The notes beneath the pieces are model-generated. The model was not told where the DNA came from, did no database searches, and saw nothing but the letters and a program-made list of their open reading frames with translations. Source: JAUSIK01 sp964362915 (lineage in GTDB: Archaea > Nanobdellota > Nanobdellia > Pacearchaeales > GW2011-AR1). From it: a DNA stretch of 64,000 nucleotides. This document shows positions 26,046 to 34,911 of the stretch, piece by piece (position 1 is the first letter of the stretch; each line of letters opens with the position of its first letter). The stretch covers positions 9,624 to 73,623 of the forward strand of contig CAYIGH010000002.1 of assembly GCA_964362915.1 (NCBI GenBank), read 5' to 3'. The position numbers and the translations under genes were made by a program.

Positions 26046-27923
26046 TTATTTACTCATTTCCCTAAGCTTCTTCATGGTTTCTTCCATTTCCTTGTCTTCA
26101 GGAGACTTAACACCCTTAGTCTGTCTTAACATAGGTCCTGACCTCACAGGCCCTCTCTGTCCAGGAGGCCCATATCTCGGCATAGGTCTAGGCATCATCA
26201 TTCCAGGAGACGCTCCAGGCGGCAATCTAGGCCCACCCCCCCTAACTAAACCAGCGCCCTTTCCACCCTTTCTGCTATATAGCCAGCTCTGAATTCTATG
26301 CCTGTAAATTATTCCTAAAATTAGTAATAGAATTAAAACAATAAAAATAGCTATCCATATCTTAGAAATTCCTGTCTTTTGTTCAGGTTCTTCAATTATT
26401 TTTTCTATGCAACATATATCTCCAGAATCAGGGCAGTTTTCAGTGCTGGACTCTTCATTATCAGAACAGCTTGTTTTACAGATTCCGCCAGAAATAGCGC
26501 ATAAATTCTCTTGCTTTATGTTTTCACAAGCCCCCTCCAAACAGCAGCTTCCGTCAGCAGAAGGCTCTAATCTTCCTGTGCATCTCTGATTAGATGCACA
26601 TATCAAACCTCTTTTCTCATCGCAAGTTGCATCAGCAAATCTTTTTGTACAGCAAACATTTCTAAAATTAGTGCATTCAAGATCTCTTAATATAGTTCCT
26701 CCACTGTCTAAGCAATCATCCTGTGTTTCGCAATAGTATCCTTCTGATTCACAAATCTTCCCTCCTCCAGTCCCTTCACCATCTCCTCCAATTACGCCTG
26801 ATCTAGGCCAACCAGCATATAATACAAATGCTGTGTCTCTAATGTTATTATTATTCCAGCACCCTTCTTTCGTTTGAACACTCAATAAATAATCTTGTGC
26901 AGATTCAAATTCAGTTGCTCCTGTTCCAGATAAGGCAAGCATAGCAAGAGCACTATCATAAAATCTATTATAGGGGCCTCCTATAATATCCCAATATTTC
27001 CCAAGTTTCTGATTTTGAATAAGCTCATTATACATATCTTCTCCATTAGTTAGAATATATAGGAAAGCAGAAGGCAAATATCTTTGATTTTCACTTAAAA
27101 GAGCCACAAGATAAGGGATATTAGCACTTGCATCTTCTCCGATTTTAGTTAAAGCAAGTGCTGCCCACAATGTTCCTTCATAATCACACCTCGTTCCTGT
27201 AGCAAAACATTTAGAATTCACTTTTTCTGTTGTAGTTCCTAAAGATACGCTAGAATGCGTCTCAGATGAAACAAAAACAGTCTGTCCAGAACTTTTCTGA
27301 TAAACTAATGCAGTTATAAAATCTTTATCACATGATATTTCAAATTCTTTATCAAGGCAATTATTATTTATTTTCAGCCAATATCCTCCATATCCTATAT
27401 CAAAGCATGTTCCAGGATTTCCTTCTAATTTCATATCATCTCGCACTTTAATTTTAGATTCCCTTGAGTCATATTTCAAACTGCATTCAGAAGCTTCATG
27501 ATTTTGAATATCTATTTCCAAATACCATATTAAATCCCTGGAATTTTGTGTCTTAGACAAAAGCCAGTTTTTTACTCCTTCTTTATCTCCTCCAATTCTG
27601 TCTAATGTTAATAAAACCTGTGCACTATCCTTTATAGTGCATCCTGCCTTTGGCCAGCATGCCTCATTAGTCTTTTTTTCCTGTTCAATTTTCTCTTTTA
27701 ATTTATTTTCATTTCCTAAAGCAAGAGTTCCAAAAACAGCATCCTGCAGAGAAAAAGAGGTTTTTGATTCTATCTGATTTTCAAGACATTCATAAGCTTT
27801 ATCAATTTTGTCATCATCGCCAGCAATTTCAGAAGCATTTTGGCTTTGGCCTGTGACAATAAAAAATCCAAATGCCAAAATAGCAAAAACAAAGAATACT
27901 AAAATCATTCCCTTTTTCATCAT
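26046..27923 (-). CDS. surface protein with alpha-toroid-like domain, Cys-rich repeats and Pro/Gly-rich tail
   Basis: 625 aa. Signal peptide (residues 1-25). Residues 30-380 contain repeated helical motifs (SLQDAVFGTLALG, DSALAMLALSGTG, RDTAFVLYAGWP) like the alpha/alpha-toroid of terpenoid-cyclase or macroglobulin-type proteins. Three Cys-rich knots follow (CCTKR, CCLEG, CCIEK), then a membrane helix near residue 525 (IWIAIFIVLILLLILGIIY) and a Pro/Gly/Met-rich cytoplasmic tail. The toroid assignment is by pattern and needs structural confirmation. Confidence 0.55.
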   Translation of the reverse strand: MMKKGMILVFFVFAILAFGFFIVTGQSQNASEIAGDDDKIDKAYECLENQIESKTSFSLQDAVFGTLALGNENKLKEKIEQEKKTNEACWPKAGCTIKDSAQVLLTLDRIGGDKEGVKNWLLSKTQNSRDLIWYLEIDIQNHEASECSLKYDSRESKIKVRDDMKLEGNPGTCFDIGYGGYWLKINNNCLDKEFEISCDKDFITALVYQKSSGQTVFVSSETHSSVSLGTTTEKVNSKCFATGTRCDYEGTLWAALALTKIGEDASANIPYLVALLSENQRYLPSAFLYILTNGEDMYNELIQNQKLGKYWDIIGGPYNRFYDSALAMLALSGTGATEFESAQDYLLSVQTKEGCWNNNNIRDTAFVLYAGWPRSGVIGGDGEGTGGGKICESEGYYCETQDDCLDSGGTILRDLECTNFRNVCCTKRFADATCDEKRGLICASNQRCTGRLEPSADGSCCLEGACENIKQENLCAISGGICKTSCSDNEESSTENCPDSGDICCIEKIIEEPEQKTGISKIWIAIFIVLILLLILGIIYRHRIQSWLYSRKGGKGAGLVRGGGPRLPPGASPGMMMPRPMPRYGPPGQRGPVRSGPMLRQTKGVKSPEDKEMEETMKKLREMSK

Positions 27924-27992
27924 TATACTATGAATCCTTAATTTAAAAAGTTTCTTAGATTGAAATTTCTTTAATCTTCAATATTTCTAACC

Positions 27993-28028
27993 AATTAATA
28001 GTGAAAATTCATCTATAAACTTTAAATA
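27993..28028 (+). promoter_or_regulatory. promoter with shared upstream element, copy 2
   Basis: AATTAATAGT at 27993-28002 and the TATA-like CTTTAAATA at 28020-28028, 21 nt before the ATG at 28050. The block matches 9685-9720 at 28 of about 33 positions. Confidence 0.55.
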
Positions 28029-28049
28029 CCGCAGATTATTACAAAAACA

Positions 28050-28931
28050 ATGACAGAAACAAAATTCCAAAGATTCAACTGGAATATTCCAAGAATAAAA
28101 GCAAGTCTGCCAGAAGGCGAAGATACTGAAGAATTATACAACACATTTAATCAAGATATAAAAGATAGTTATGTAAATAATCTTAAAATAAAAGTTCTTA
28201 ATTACGATTCTGAAACTAATTCAATAACAGGAAGTAATATCTTTGCCGTATCAAGACTATCTGAAATATTAAGAGAATATGGATTAAGAACAGCAATTCC
28301 TTCTGATGACAGATATGGTAATATCTCTAATTTAGTAAAAGGCAGATTTTATACAAATTTCAACGCTCTAATTTTAAGAACAGTAGGAGACAGCTACAAA
28401 ATAAATGACGAAATAGCCAAAAACCTAGCTGAAAAAATAGAAAATAGAGAAGGAAAATTAAAACTTCCTTTAATGGTTGTAGCCCCTTTAATAAGATATT
28501 CTCAAGATAAAGAAAATTCATATCAGTTAGTTTTTGACTTATCTGATAAAACTCAAATCATAGAAGATGAAAGGTTAGACGGAAAGAAATATCGAACAGA
28601 AAAATTCAATGAAGTTGACGATTTAGGCCTGCCTTTATTTGATAGAAGAGGAAATAGAACTTGGTATGCAAGAGAAGATGGACTTGTGAGGCTTTACCTG
28701 GGCAGGAATCTCGATGCTAACTCCGACTTCGAGGATCTTGCTTACTCGAGTGCCGGCGGTCTGGTAGTTTTAGTTTCCAGCTTTGCTGGAACGCAGAATT
28801 TTTTAGAGGATTCGTATAAACAGAAAGAAAGCGAACTTTATGTCAATAAATTACAAGAAGAAAGAGACAAACAAATCAAAGCAATAGAAGAAAGATATCA
28901 GAAAGCCCTCAAGATTCTTAAAGGAGATTAA
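28050..28931 (+). CDS. hypothetical protein with C-terminal coiled coil
   Basis: 293 aa, soluble. An alpha/beta N-terminal region is followed by a beta-rich middle (LVFDLSDKTQIIEDERLDG) and a C-terminal coiled coil (EERDKQIKAIEERYQKALKIL). No family recognised. Its promoter carries the element shared with the one at 9685. The end is convergent with the primase gene, with no spacer. Confidence 0.5.
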   Translation: MTETKFQRFNWNIPRIKASLPEGEDTEELYNTFNQDIKDSYVNNLKIKVLNYDSETNSITGSNIFAVSRLSEILREYGLRTAIPSDDRYGNISNLVKGRFYTNFNALILRTVGDSYKINDEIAKNLAEKIENREGKLKLPLMVVAPLIRYSQDKENSYQLVFDLSDKTQIIEDERLDGKKYRTEKFNEVDDLGLPLFDRRGNRTWYAREDGLVRLYLGRNLDANSDFEDLAYSSAGGLVVLVSSFAGTQNFLEDSYKQKESELYVNKLQEERDKQIKAIEERYQKALKILKGD

Positions 28932-30503
28932 TTAAGACTTTCTTCTAACACTCCTCAATACATCAACAATCGGATTCTTCACTTTTGGCTTCTCGTCTAA
29001 CAATCCTAAATCCTTATAGAAATTATCATTACTGTAATTAGGGGGCAATATTTGTTTTTTTTGTTTTAAATGCCATTCAATTTGCCCTTTAACATACCCT
29101 TCTTTCAAAGGAGGGTCATTTAAAGCATTCCACTCCCTTATTTTCTGGTTAATATATTCTGGAGAGAAATTCAAGCTTTTTAAAAAAGTCAGCAAAACAA
29201 ACAAACCTCTTTTCTTGCCATCTTTCAACCCCTTTAATAATTTTTTAATAGGTTTTGGAAAATCCTCCTCTCTAACATTACTTAATTCAATCTTATTTAT
29301 ATTGCCAGAATATTTTTTCTTCTGTATTAATCTTTCTTCTTTGGTATTTTTCATCTTCCATTCTAATGCCTTAGCTAATAATTTCTTCGCCTCTTCAATA
29401 TCATTTTCAGGCAAAAAATCTCTAATTTTAATTCTTAAAGGATCAGCATCTCTAAAAGGGTCAAACCTTTCAATTTCATTTTTATCAACAACAACACTTG
29501 CCAGAGCACTTTTTTCATGCAGAGAATAAGGCATTCTGAATAAATGTCTCGGAGCTACTAAAACCAAATCAGGCATTCCGAATAGCTCCCCGGAAACGCC
29601 CTCTTCAAACTCATCTGACTCTTTTGCCTCTTTAGTATATGTCGCTTTATATTTTCCAGAAGTTTCTCTTTTGTCTATGGAAGAAACACCCTCACAAAAA
29701 TCACACTGATAGTAATCCTCATGCTCAGCAACTTCCAAAACACCTGCACAACCATTCTGGGGGCAAACAAGTTTCTTTTTCGTAACCTTTATATCTTTTC
29801 TTCTAATCTCAAAGCTACATTCAGGACATCTTAGAGTTATAACTGTTCCTTCTTTAGCAGGCCTTCCGCATCTAGGGCATACAGACATAATAAAATCTTC
29901 CTCAGAAAGATTTGTTCTTTTTTTGATAACCTCAACTCCACCCATAACTTCAGAAGCTCTTTTATTATAATCAGGTCTAATATAATGTATTAAATATTCA
30001 CATATAGCTCTAGGCCATTCAGGAAACATCTCATTCATTTTTTTTCCTTCAAATTCAGAAGGAAATGCTTTTCCAGAAACAATAATATGCCAGCCCTTGC
30101 TTCCACTGAATTTAACACGATAATTCTTTATTCCATGGTTTTCCAGAGCTTTAATTACTAACAAACACAATAATTTTGATAAATCTAAATATTTAGAATC
30201 AATATCAATTACAAGATCCCATGATTTTCTCAGCTCAGATAATTCATCTGCACGCATATCAGAATTAATCTTTAAAGGATCATGCCAAATTTCTTCAGAA
30301 GCATGGAAAGAAGTGGCTCCATTTTTAACTAAGCCCATTATATCTGAATTATACTGCAATGTATCAGGCCTCTTTCCAAAACTCTCGTAATATCTAGGCA
30401 CAACCTCTCTTCCTTGAGAAAATTTCAAAATAGCTTCTTGTACCTTAGGATTTGAATAATAGATATGTGTAATCTTTTTAATCCTTGCCTCTTTTTCCTC
30501 CAT
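28932..30503 (-). CDS. priS: monomeric-type DNA primase (PriS with PriL-C-like domain)
   Basis: 523 aa. Catalytic Asp pair at D100/D102 (VIDIDS), the SGSKGWH nucleotide motif at 133-139 and a PYSLHEK motif at 325-331 identify an archaeo-eukaryotic primase. Two zinc-ribbon-like Cys sets are present (209/212/226/229 and 247/252/267/270). The C-terminal part (415-495: FPKPIKKLL, GLFVLLTFL, ILPPNY) follows the layout of the PriL C-terminal domain but has no cysteines, so no Fe-S cluster. The fused arrangement recalls the single-chain primase of Nanoarchaeum equitans. Confidence 0.75.
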   Translation of the reverse strand: MEEKEARIKKITHIYYSNPKVQEAILKFSQGREVVPRYYESFGKRPDTLQYNSDIMGLVKNGATSFHASEEIWHDPLKINSDMRADELSELRKSWDLVIDIDSKYLDLSKLLCLLVIKALENHGIKNYRVKFSGSKGWHIIVSGKAFPSEFEGKKMNEMFPEWPRAICEYLIHYIRPDYNKRASEVMGGVEVIKKRTNLSEEDFIMSVCPRCGRPAKEGTVITLRCPECSFEIRRKDIKVTKKKLVCPQNGCAGVLEVAEHEDYYQCDFCEGVSSIDKRETSGKYKATYTKEAKESDEFEEGVSGELFGMPDLVLVAPRHLFRMPYSLHEKSALASVVVDKNEIERFDPFRDADPLRIKIRDFLPENDIEEAKKLLAKALEWKMKNTKEERLIQKKKYSGNINKIELSNVREEDFPKPIKKLLKGLKDGKKRGLFVLLTFLKSLNFSPEYINQKIREWNALNDPPLKEGYVKGQIEWHLKQKKQILPPNYSNDNFYKDLGLLDEKPKVKNPIVDVLRSVRRKS

Positions 30504-30518
30504 AGTTGAGAAAAAGAG

Positions 30519-30683
30519 TTATGGCTTATATTCTTTATTGTATTCTTTTATTTGTTGAATAATTATTTCCTCTTTTAAATACATGCCTAAATCTAAATAA
30601 TATTGGCTTATTTTTATCTCATTAATGGAATATTTATCTATTATCTTTTTAACATCCTATTTTTCAGCTTTCTCTCTTTTCAT
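30519..30683 (-). pseudogene. small gene interrupted by an in-frame TAG
   Basis: The frame reads MKREKAEK, then TAG at 30659-30657, then DVKKIIDKYSINEIKISQYY... to a TAA. Total 55 codons with one internal amber stop. The part after the stop is clearly protein-like and has no early ATG. It lies between the primase and PCNA genes. It is more likely a decayed gene or sequencing error than stop-codon recoding. Confidence 0.45.
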
Positions 30684-30739
30684 TTATTCAGAATAATAAA
30701 CAAGATTATAACATTTGTTATACTATACACCACAACAAA

Positions 30740-30749
30740 CCTTAAAAAC
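30740..30749 (+). promoter_or_regulatory. TATA-like promoter of pcn
   Basis: CCTTAAAAAC, about 25 nt before the ATG at 30770, so the pcn transcript is probably leaderless. Confidence 0.5.
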
Positions 30750-30769
30750 AAAATACCCTCTCTAAAAAG

Positions 30770-31498
30770 ATGCTCCTAAAATTAGAAAATCCAAGATTAT
30801 TTGCCGATATAATATCAATAATTTCTGAATTAGTTATTGAAGTAAAGATAAAAGTGACAAAAGAGGGCCTGTCTTTAACTGCAGTAGACCCTGCAAATGT
30901 AGCAATGGTGCATTTCAAAATGCCTTCTGATCTATTTTCAGAATATTTAATAGATAAAAATGAAGTTTTAGGTGTAAATCTTGAAAATCTTAAGGCAGTT
31001 CTAAGAAGATGTAAGCCAGGAAGTTCCCTGGCGATTCAAAGACATGAAAATACTCTGAAATTAGGAATCCATGATAGAATAAAAAGGGATTTTAGTTTAG
31101 CTTTATTGGATATAGATGCAGAAGAAAAAGAAATGCCCCAATGGGAATTCAATTCTATTATTAAGCTAAATGCAGACTCTTTAGTTGAAGTTATAGAAGA
31201 TTGCGCCGTCGTATCTGATGCATGCACATTTATAGCAGAACCATCGAAATTCATAGTTGAAGCATACGGCCTAAACTCTGCAAGAGCAGAGTTCTCTTCA
31301 GATGAAGCAGAAATCCATTCAGCAAATAGTATGGCGCGCTTCTCTTTAGAATACATGAACAAATTTATTAAAGGTGCAAAGATTTCAAGTCGCGTCCATC
31401 TAAGCTTTTCCAATAATCACCCCATGAGATTAGACTTCCCGACAGGAAATGTAATGCTTTCTTTTGTCTTAGCTCCGAGAATTGAACAGGACGATTGA
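30770..31498 (+). CDS. pcn: PCNA sliding clamp
   Basis: 242 aa, normal length for archaeal PCNA. AVDPANVAMVHFKMP near residues 40-55, the interdomain and C-terminal LDFPTGNVMLSFVLAPRIE motif (conserved pol delta/PIP-binding region) and the ring-forming layout are all present. It is the processivity factor for replicative DNA polymerase and binds RFC, Fen1 and ligase. A small gene follows 1 nt later (31500). Confidence 0.95.
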   Translation: MLLKLENPRLFADIISIISELVIEVKIKVTKEGLSLTAVDPANVAMVHFKMPSDLFSEYLIDKNEVLGVNLENLKAVLRRCKPGSSLAIQRHENTLKLGIHDRIKRDFSLALLDIDAEEKEMPQWEFNSIIKLNADSLVEVIEDCAVVSDACTFIAEPSKFIVEAYGLNSARAEFSSDEAEIHSANSMARFSLEYMNKFIKGAKISSRVHLSFSNNHPMRLDFPTGNVMLSFVLAPRIEQDD

Positions 31499-31499
31499 A

Positions 31500-31769
31500 A
31501 TGGAAGTTAAAGAATTCATTAAAACAATCTTGAAAGATGTAACCGAAGCCCTACAAGAATCAGATAAAGAAAATCAAAAATTTCGCTTCCATTTTAATGA
31601 GAACATTAATGATTATATCGATTTTGATTTGGCTGTAGTATCTAAAAGGACAGAAGAAGGAAAATTTGGTGCGGAAATTGTAGGAATTGGTGGAAAAATT
31701 CAAGGAAGTGCTTCTAATGAAATTGTTAATCGTATTAAATTTAGAATATGTACTTATGAGAAAAGATAA
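31500..31769 (+). CDS. Trypco2-like small protein
   Basis: 89 aa from the ATG at 31500, 1 nt after the pcn stop; a longer frame from 31482 would overlap pcn. MEVKEFIKTILKDVTEALQ is followed by DYIDFDLAVVSKR and NRIKFRI. The pattern (amphipathic start, FD(L/V)AV strand, RIKF end) resembles the Trypco2-like proteins of bacterial conflict systems. The similarity is by eye and moderate. There is no promoter between it and pcn, so it would be made with the clamp. Confidence 0.4.
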   Translation: MEVKEFIKTILKDVTEALQESDKENQKFRFHFNENINDYIDFDLAVVSKRTEEGKFGAEIVGIGGKIQGSASNEIVNRIKFRICTYEKR

Positions 31770-31772
31770 TTA

Positions 31773-31784
31773 TCTTTAAATATA
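31773..31784 (+). promoter_or_regulatory. TATA-like promoter of the small membrane protein pair
   Basis: TCTTTAAATATA, 20-30 nt before the ATG at 31804. Confidence 0.5.
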
Positions 31785-31803
31785 TGACATATTCTAAAAT
31801 AAA

Positions 31804-31989
31804 ATGGAAGAAAAGCTTCTAGTTCTTCTAATAGCTGACGGAATGTTTCTTTTAATTGGCGTTATAATGTCAACAATTCAAAATAAGTTTAAAATACCTG
31901 AAAAACATACAGATATAGTATGGGAACTAGTTAAATATCTCACTTCCGCAATAGCCGGATATCAGATTGGAGCAGGGATAATAAAATGA
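31804..31989 (+). CDS. small two-helix membrane protein
   Basis: 61 aa. Residues 5-24 form a hydrophobic helix (LLVLLIADGMFLLIGVIM) and residues 42-60 a second, weaker one (VKYLTSAIAGYQIGAGII), with a short basic/acidic loop between. Own TATA-like box. It overlaps the next tiny membrane gene by ATGA. Holin-like in layout, but no family can be assigned. Confidence 0.5.
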   Translation: MEEKLLVLLIADGMFLLIGVIMSTIQNKFKIPEKHTDIVWELVKYLTSAIAGYQIGAGIIK

Positions 31990-32102
31990 CTAATTTGTTC
32001 ACAATACTTGGAATAATAATATTCGTTTTTGGAGGGATAATAAGAAATAGAATAATTTTAGGTGTAGGGGTTGCTCTTATTTTACTTGGGGCTTTTACTT
32101 AA
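31986..32102 (+). CDS. very small membrane protein
   Basis: 38 aa, MTNLFTILGIIIFVFGG..., two short hydrophobic stretches around a basic RNR turn. It starts in an ATGA overlap with the gene before it, which strongly suggests translational coupling. It precedes the methyltransferase gene by 49 nt. Unknown function. Confidence 0.5.
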   Translation: MTNLFTILGIIIFVFGGIIRNRIILGVGVALILLGAFT

Positions 32103-32151
32103 ATAATCCGAAAGATCTATAAACTTCACATAATTAAATATTTAACAAAAG

Positions 32152-32970
32152 ATGATAAAAACAACCCACAAAATAATTTTAGGCGACGCATTAAAAGTTT
32201 TAAAGACAATTCCAGATAATTCTATTGATCTAGTATTTGCAGATCCTCCATATAATATGTCTAAGAAAAAAGGTTTAGCATGGAAATATAGTAAACATGT
32301 AACTATGCAAGAAGATTGGGATATGTATTCTAAAGATGATTTCTTCAAATTTAATAAAGAATGGATAGCGGAATGTTTTAGGGCGCTTAAACATGGCGGC
32401 AGTCTTTGGATTTCAGGGAGTTTTCATAATATTTATCAAATGGGATTTATTATTCAGCAATTTCATCCTGAAATTAAAATAAATAATAGTATAGTTTGGT
32501 TTAAACCAAATGCCCAACCAAATATTACCTGTAGATTCTTTACAGAGAGTACAGAGCATTTAATATGGGCAACAAAGAACGGAGAAGGTAAAAAATGGAA
32601 ATTCAATTATAAATGGACCAAAGATCATATTGAAGACTCATTAAATCCAAAAGGAAAACAAACAAGAAATGTTTGGAGTATTCCTTTAACACCAAAGAAA
32701 GAAAAATGGGCAGGTGAGCATCCAACACAGAAACCATTTGAATTATTAAGAAGAATTATTTTATCTTCTACAAATGAAGGAGATACAGTTTTAGATCCGT
32801 TTGTTGGCTCTGGCACAACTTCTGCAGTTGCCAAATATTATGGTAGGAATTCAATAGGAATAGAAGTAAATAATAAATATCTTGATATAATAAAGAAAAG
32901 ATTACAAAAAGAGCAAAAGACTCTTTCGGGAGAAGAACCAGAAATTATTTTTGAGGAGTTTAAGGATTAA
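32152..32970 (+). CDS. DpnA-like adenine-specific DNA methyltransferase
   Basis: 272 aa. Motif IV DPPY at residues 31-34 and motif I LDPFVGSGTT at 214-223, in that order (beta class). The segments SLWISGSFHNIY, CRFFTESTEHLIWA and KWAGEHPTQKP closely follow the DpnA protein of the pneumococcal DpnII system, as I remember it. DpnA methylates adenine in GATC, including single-stranded DNA. GATC specificity here is inference. No restriction endonuclease is recognised beside it. Confidence 0.8.
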   Translation: MIKTTHKIILGDALKVLKTIPDNSIDLVFADPPYNMSKKKGLAWKYSKHVTMQEDWDMYSKDDFFKFNKEWIAECFRALKHGGSLWISGSFHNIYQMGFIIQQFHPEIKINNSIVWFKPNAQPNITCRFFTESTEHLIWATKNGEGKKWKFNYKWTKDHIEDSLNPKGKQTRNVWSIPLTPKKEKWAGEHPTQKPFELLRRIILSSTNEGDTVLDPFVGSGTTSAVAKYYGRNSIGIEVNNKYLDIIKKRLQKEQKTLSGEEPEIIFEEFKD

Positions 32971-33050
32971 TTTTCTCACATAAGTAAATATTATAATAAC
33001 ATATTTTTTCTATATATTATATAATTAATATGTAATGATATAAAATAGAA

Positions 33051-33061
33051 ACATTTAAATA
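33051..33061 (+). promoter_or_regulatory. TATA-like promoter for the 83-aa protein and GHKL ATPase
   Basis: ACATTTAAATA, about 25-35 nt before the ATG at 33086. It follows a very AT-rich spacer after the methyltransferase. Confidence 0.45.
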
Positions 33062-33085
33062 ATATTGAATACCTATAATATCTAG

Positions 33086-33337
33086 ATGTTCAGCAAATCA
33101 AAACCCAAAATAGATAGTAAAACATTAAAAGAAGAAAGATTTAAGAGAATTGCTAGTAGAAGAGTTCAAGAAATCTTAGATAAACTTAGACTTTTAGGAA
33201 ATTGTGCAAATCGTGGAAATTATCATTATTCAGAGGAACAAGTAAGAAAAATATTTAATGCCATTGATGACGAATGGAAGAAAGTAAAGACTGAGTTTAA
33301 TAAGGGGAAAAATAAAAACAAGGAGTTTAATTTATAA
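33086..33337 (+). CDS. small conserved protein of mobile/defence loci
   Basis: 83 aa, with core RFKRIASRRVQEIL, LRLLGNCANRGNYHY and VRKIFNAIDDEW. This pattern (RVqeIL..LRLLGNCsNR..Y.Y....V..IF..I) is one I have seen in small proteins beside methyltransferases and helicases in bacteria and archaea. Function not known. The GHKL ATPase starts at the very next base, so the two are coexpressed. Confidence 0.65.
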   Translation: MFSKSKPKIDSKTLKEERFKRIASRRVQEILDKLRLLGNCANRGNYHYSEEQVRKIFNAIDDEWKKVKTEFNKGKNKNKEFNL

Positions 33338-34909
33338 ATGGAGCAAGCAGAAAGTATAGAATATGTAGATATAACCCCTCATAAAAGTATTCTTCCGAAG
33401 ATTGGACGAGCAGGTTATTCTGTTGCACAAGCAATTGCCGAACTAATCGATAATGCTATTGATGCAACAATAGAAAATGAAAAAGTGTCAGTCAATATTA
33501 GCTTAAAAGATAATTTGATAGAAATAAAGGATAATGCTTCTGGAATGAATAAAGAAGAGCTAACAAAGGCTTTTAGTTTAGCGCATTCTAATAAAAAAGA
33601 TAAACTTGGAGAATTTGGTCTTGGATTAAAGACTTCTTGCCAGAGTCTAGGAGGGGAATTTAGTATTTTAACAACTAAAAAAGGAGACAAAAATTTCTAT
33701 CTTCTTGAATATGATGAGGAAGAATGGCTAAATAACGAACAACATAATTGGAACAGATACCCTATAAAAATATTAAATAAAAAAAATTCTAATGAACATG
33801 GAACAACTATAACAATTAAAAAACTTAAGGTTAGGATAAATTATGCTATTGATCAAGTGAGAAAAGATTCTGGAAATCGATTTGCTCCTTTCATAAAAAG
33901 AAAAGAAGTAGAAATTAAAGTGAATAATAAGCTTACAAAACCTTTTGAGCCAGATTTAATTGAAGGAACAAAAAATAATTTTGAGATCTCTCTAAATGGG
34001 AATAAAATAATTGGCTGGTATGGATTGATGAAAGAAAGTTCTCAGAAAGGGTTTTATGGTTTTAATGTTTTTAGAAGAGGACGTATGATAACCTGCTATG
34101 ACAAAATAGGCATTCCGGAACACGCAACTGTTGCAAGAATAATCGGAGAAATTCATTTAGATCATATTCCAGTGACCCATAATAAAAGAGAGTTTATAAA
34201 AGATTCTCCGGAATATATAGAGGCAGAAGAAGCACTTTCTAAAAAATTTAAAGATATAGTTAGAGAGGCTAGAAGAAAATCAAAAGATGATAAAGTTACG
34301 ACAAATGTAAAGCAAGAAGTTGACCTATGGAAAAATAGAATAGCCGAAGCTCTAAAGACAGAAGGGCTTAAAAGTCTTGTAGAACCTAACTTAAAAGAAA
34401 AGAAATCAAACCAAGAAGGAAAGAAAAAAGATGATATGGATATAGAGAAGAGAGCTAAATCCGAACTAAATACTACCCCTCCAGATTTAAGAGAAGAACA
34501 GAAAGTTAAACCAAGACAAAGAAATCCAAAAAAATTACATCAAAAAAGACATACAATAAATATACGAGGAAAAAGATTTGATTTTAATATAGAGTATTTT
34601 CATTTAGGAGTAACTGCCTCTTGGAAAACATACTCTTTGTCAGAGATAAATGGAATTTTAGAAATCGTGATTAATGTAGATTTTCCTGCTTGGTTAACTA
34701 CTAAAGACACCCCATTTTATGTTGTTATGCTCGTTGGAGAAGCTATATCTGAAATATTATGCAAACAATCTGGGGATTATACGCCACAAAAAATTCAAGA
34801 AATAAAGGAAGAGATACTTAGAAAAGCCTCCGAATTAAAAAATGAGTTTGAAGAAGAAGTTGAACAAAAAAAGGACGAATATAGAGAATCAACAAGTTTT
34901 CTTAATTAA
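33338..34909 (+). CDS. GHKL (MORC/Hsp90-like) ATPase
   Basis: 523 aa. The Bergerat ATP-binding fold is complete: N-box ELIDNAIDA (35-43), G1 IKDNASGM (63-70), G2 GEFGLGLKTS (91-100). A transducer-like domain follows (residues 200-300), then a Lys-rich linker and a C-terminal domain ending in a charged coiled coil. There is no histidine phosphorylation box, so it is not a sensor kinase. MORC-like GHKL ATPases occur in several defence systems. Together with the methyltransferase it is the core of the candidate system. Confidence 0.8.
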   Translation: MEQAESIEYVDITPHKSILPKIGRAGYSVAQAIAELIDNAIDATIENEKVSVNISLKDNLIEIKDNASGMNKEELTKAFSLAHSNKKDKLGEFGLGLKTSCQSLGGEFSILTTKKGDKNFYLLEYDEEEWLNNEQHNWNRYPIKILNKKNSNEHGTTITIKKLKVRINYAIDQVRKDSGNRFAPFIKRKEVEIKVNNKLTKPFEPDLIEGTKNNFEISLNGNKIIGWYGLMKESSQKGFYGFNVFRRGRMITCYDKIGIPEHATVARIIGEIHLDHIPVTHNKREFIKDSPEYIEAEEALSKKFKDIVREARRKSKDDKVTTNVKQEVDLWKNRIAEALKTEGLKSLVEPNLKEKKSNQEGKKKDDMDIEKRAKSELNTTPPDLREEQKVKPRQRNPKKLHQKRHTINIRGKRFDFNIEYFHLGVTASWKTYSLSEINGILEIVINVDFPAWLTTKDTPFYVVMLVGEAISEILCKQSGDYTPQKIQEIKEEILRKASELKNEFEEEVEQKKDEYRESTSFLN

Positions 34910-34911
34910 CC

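Noticed and set aside
30657..30659. Pyrrolysine or other recoding of the in-frame TAG
   Set aside because: No pyl genes or suppressor tRNA in view; other genes here end in TAG normally.
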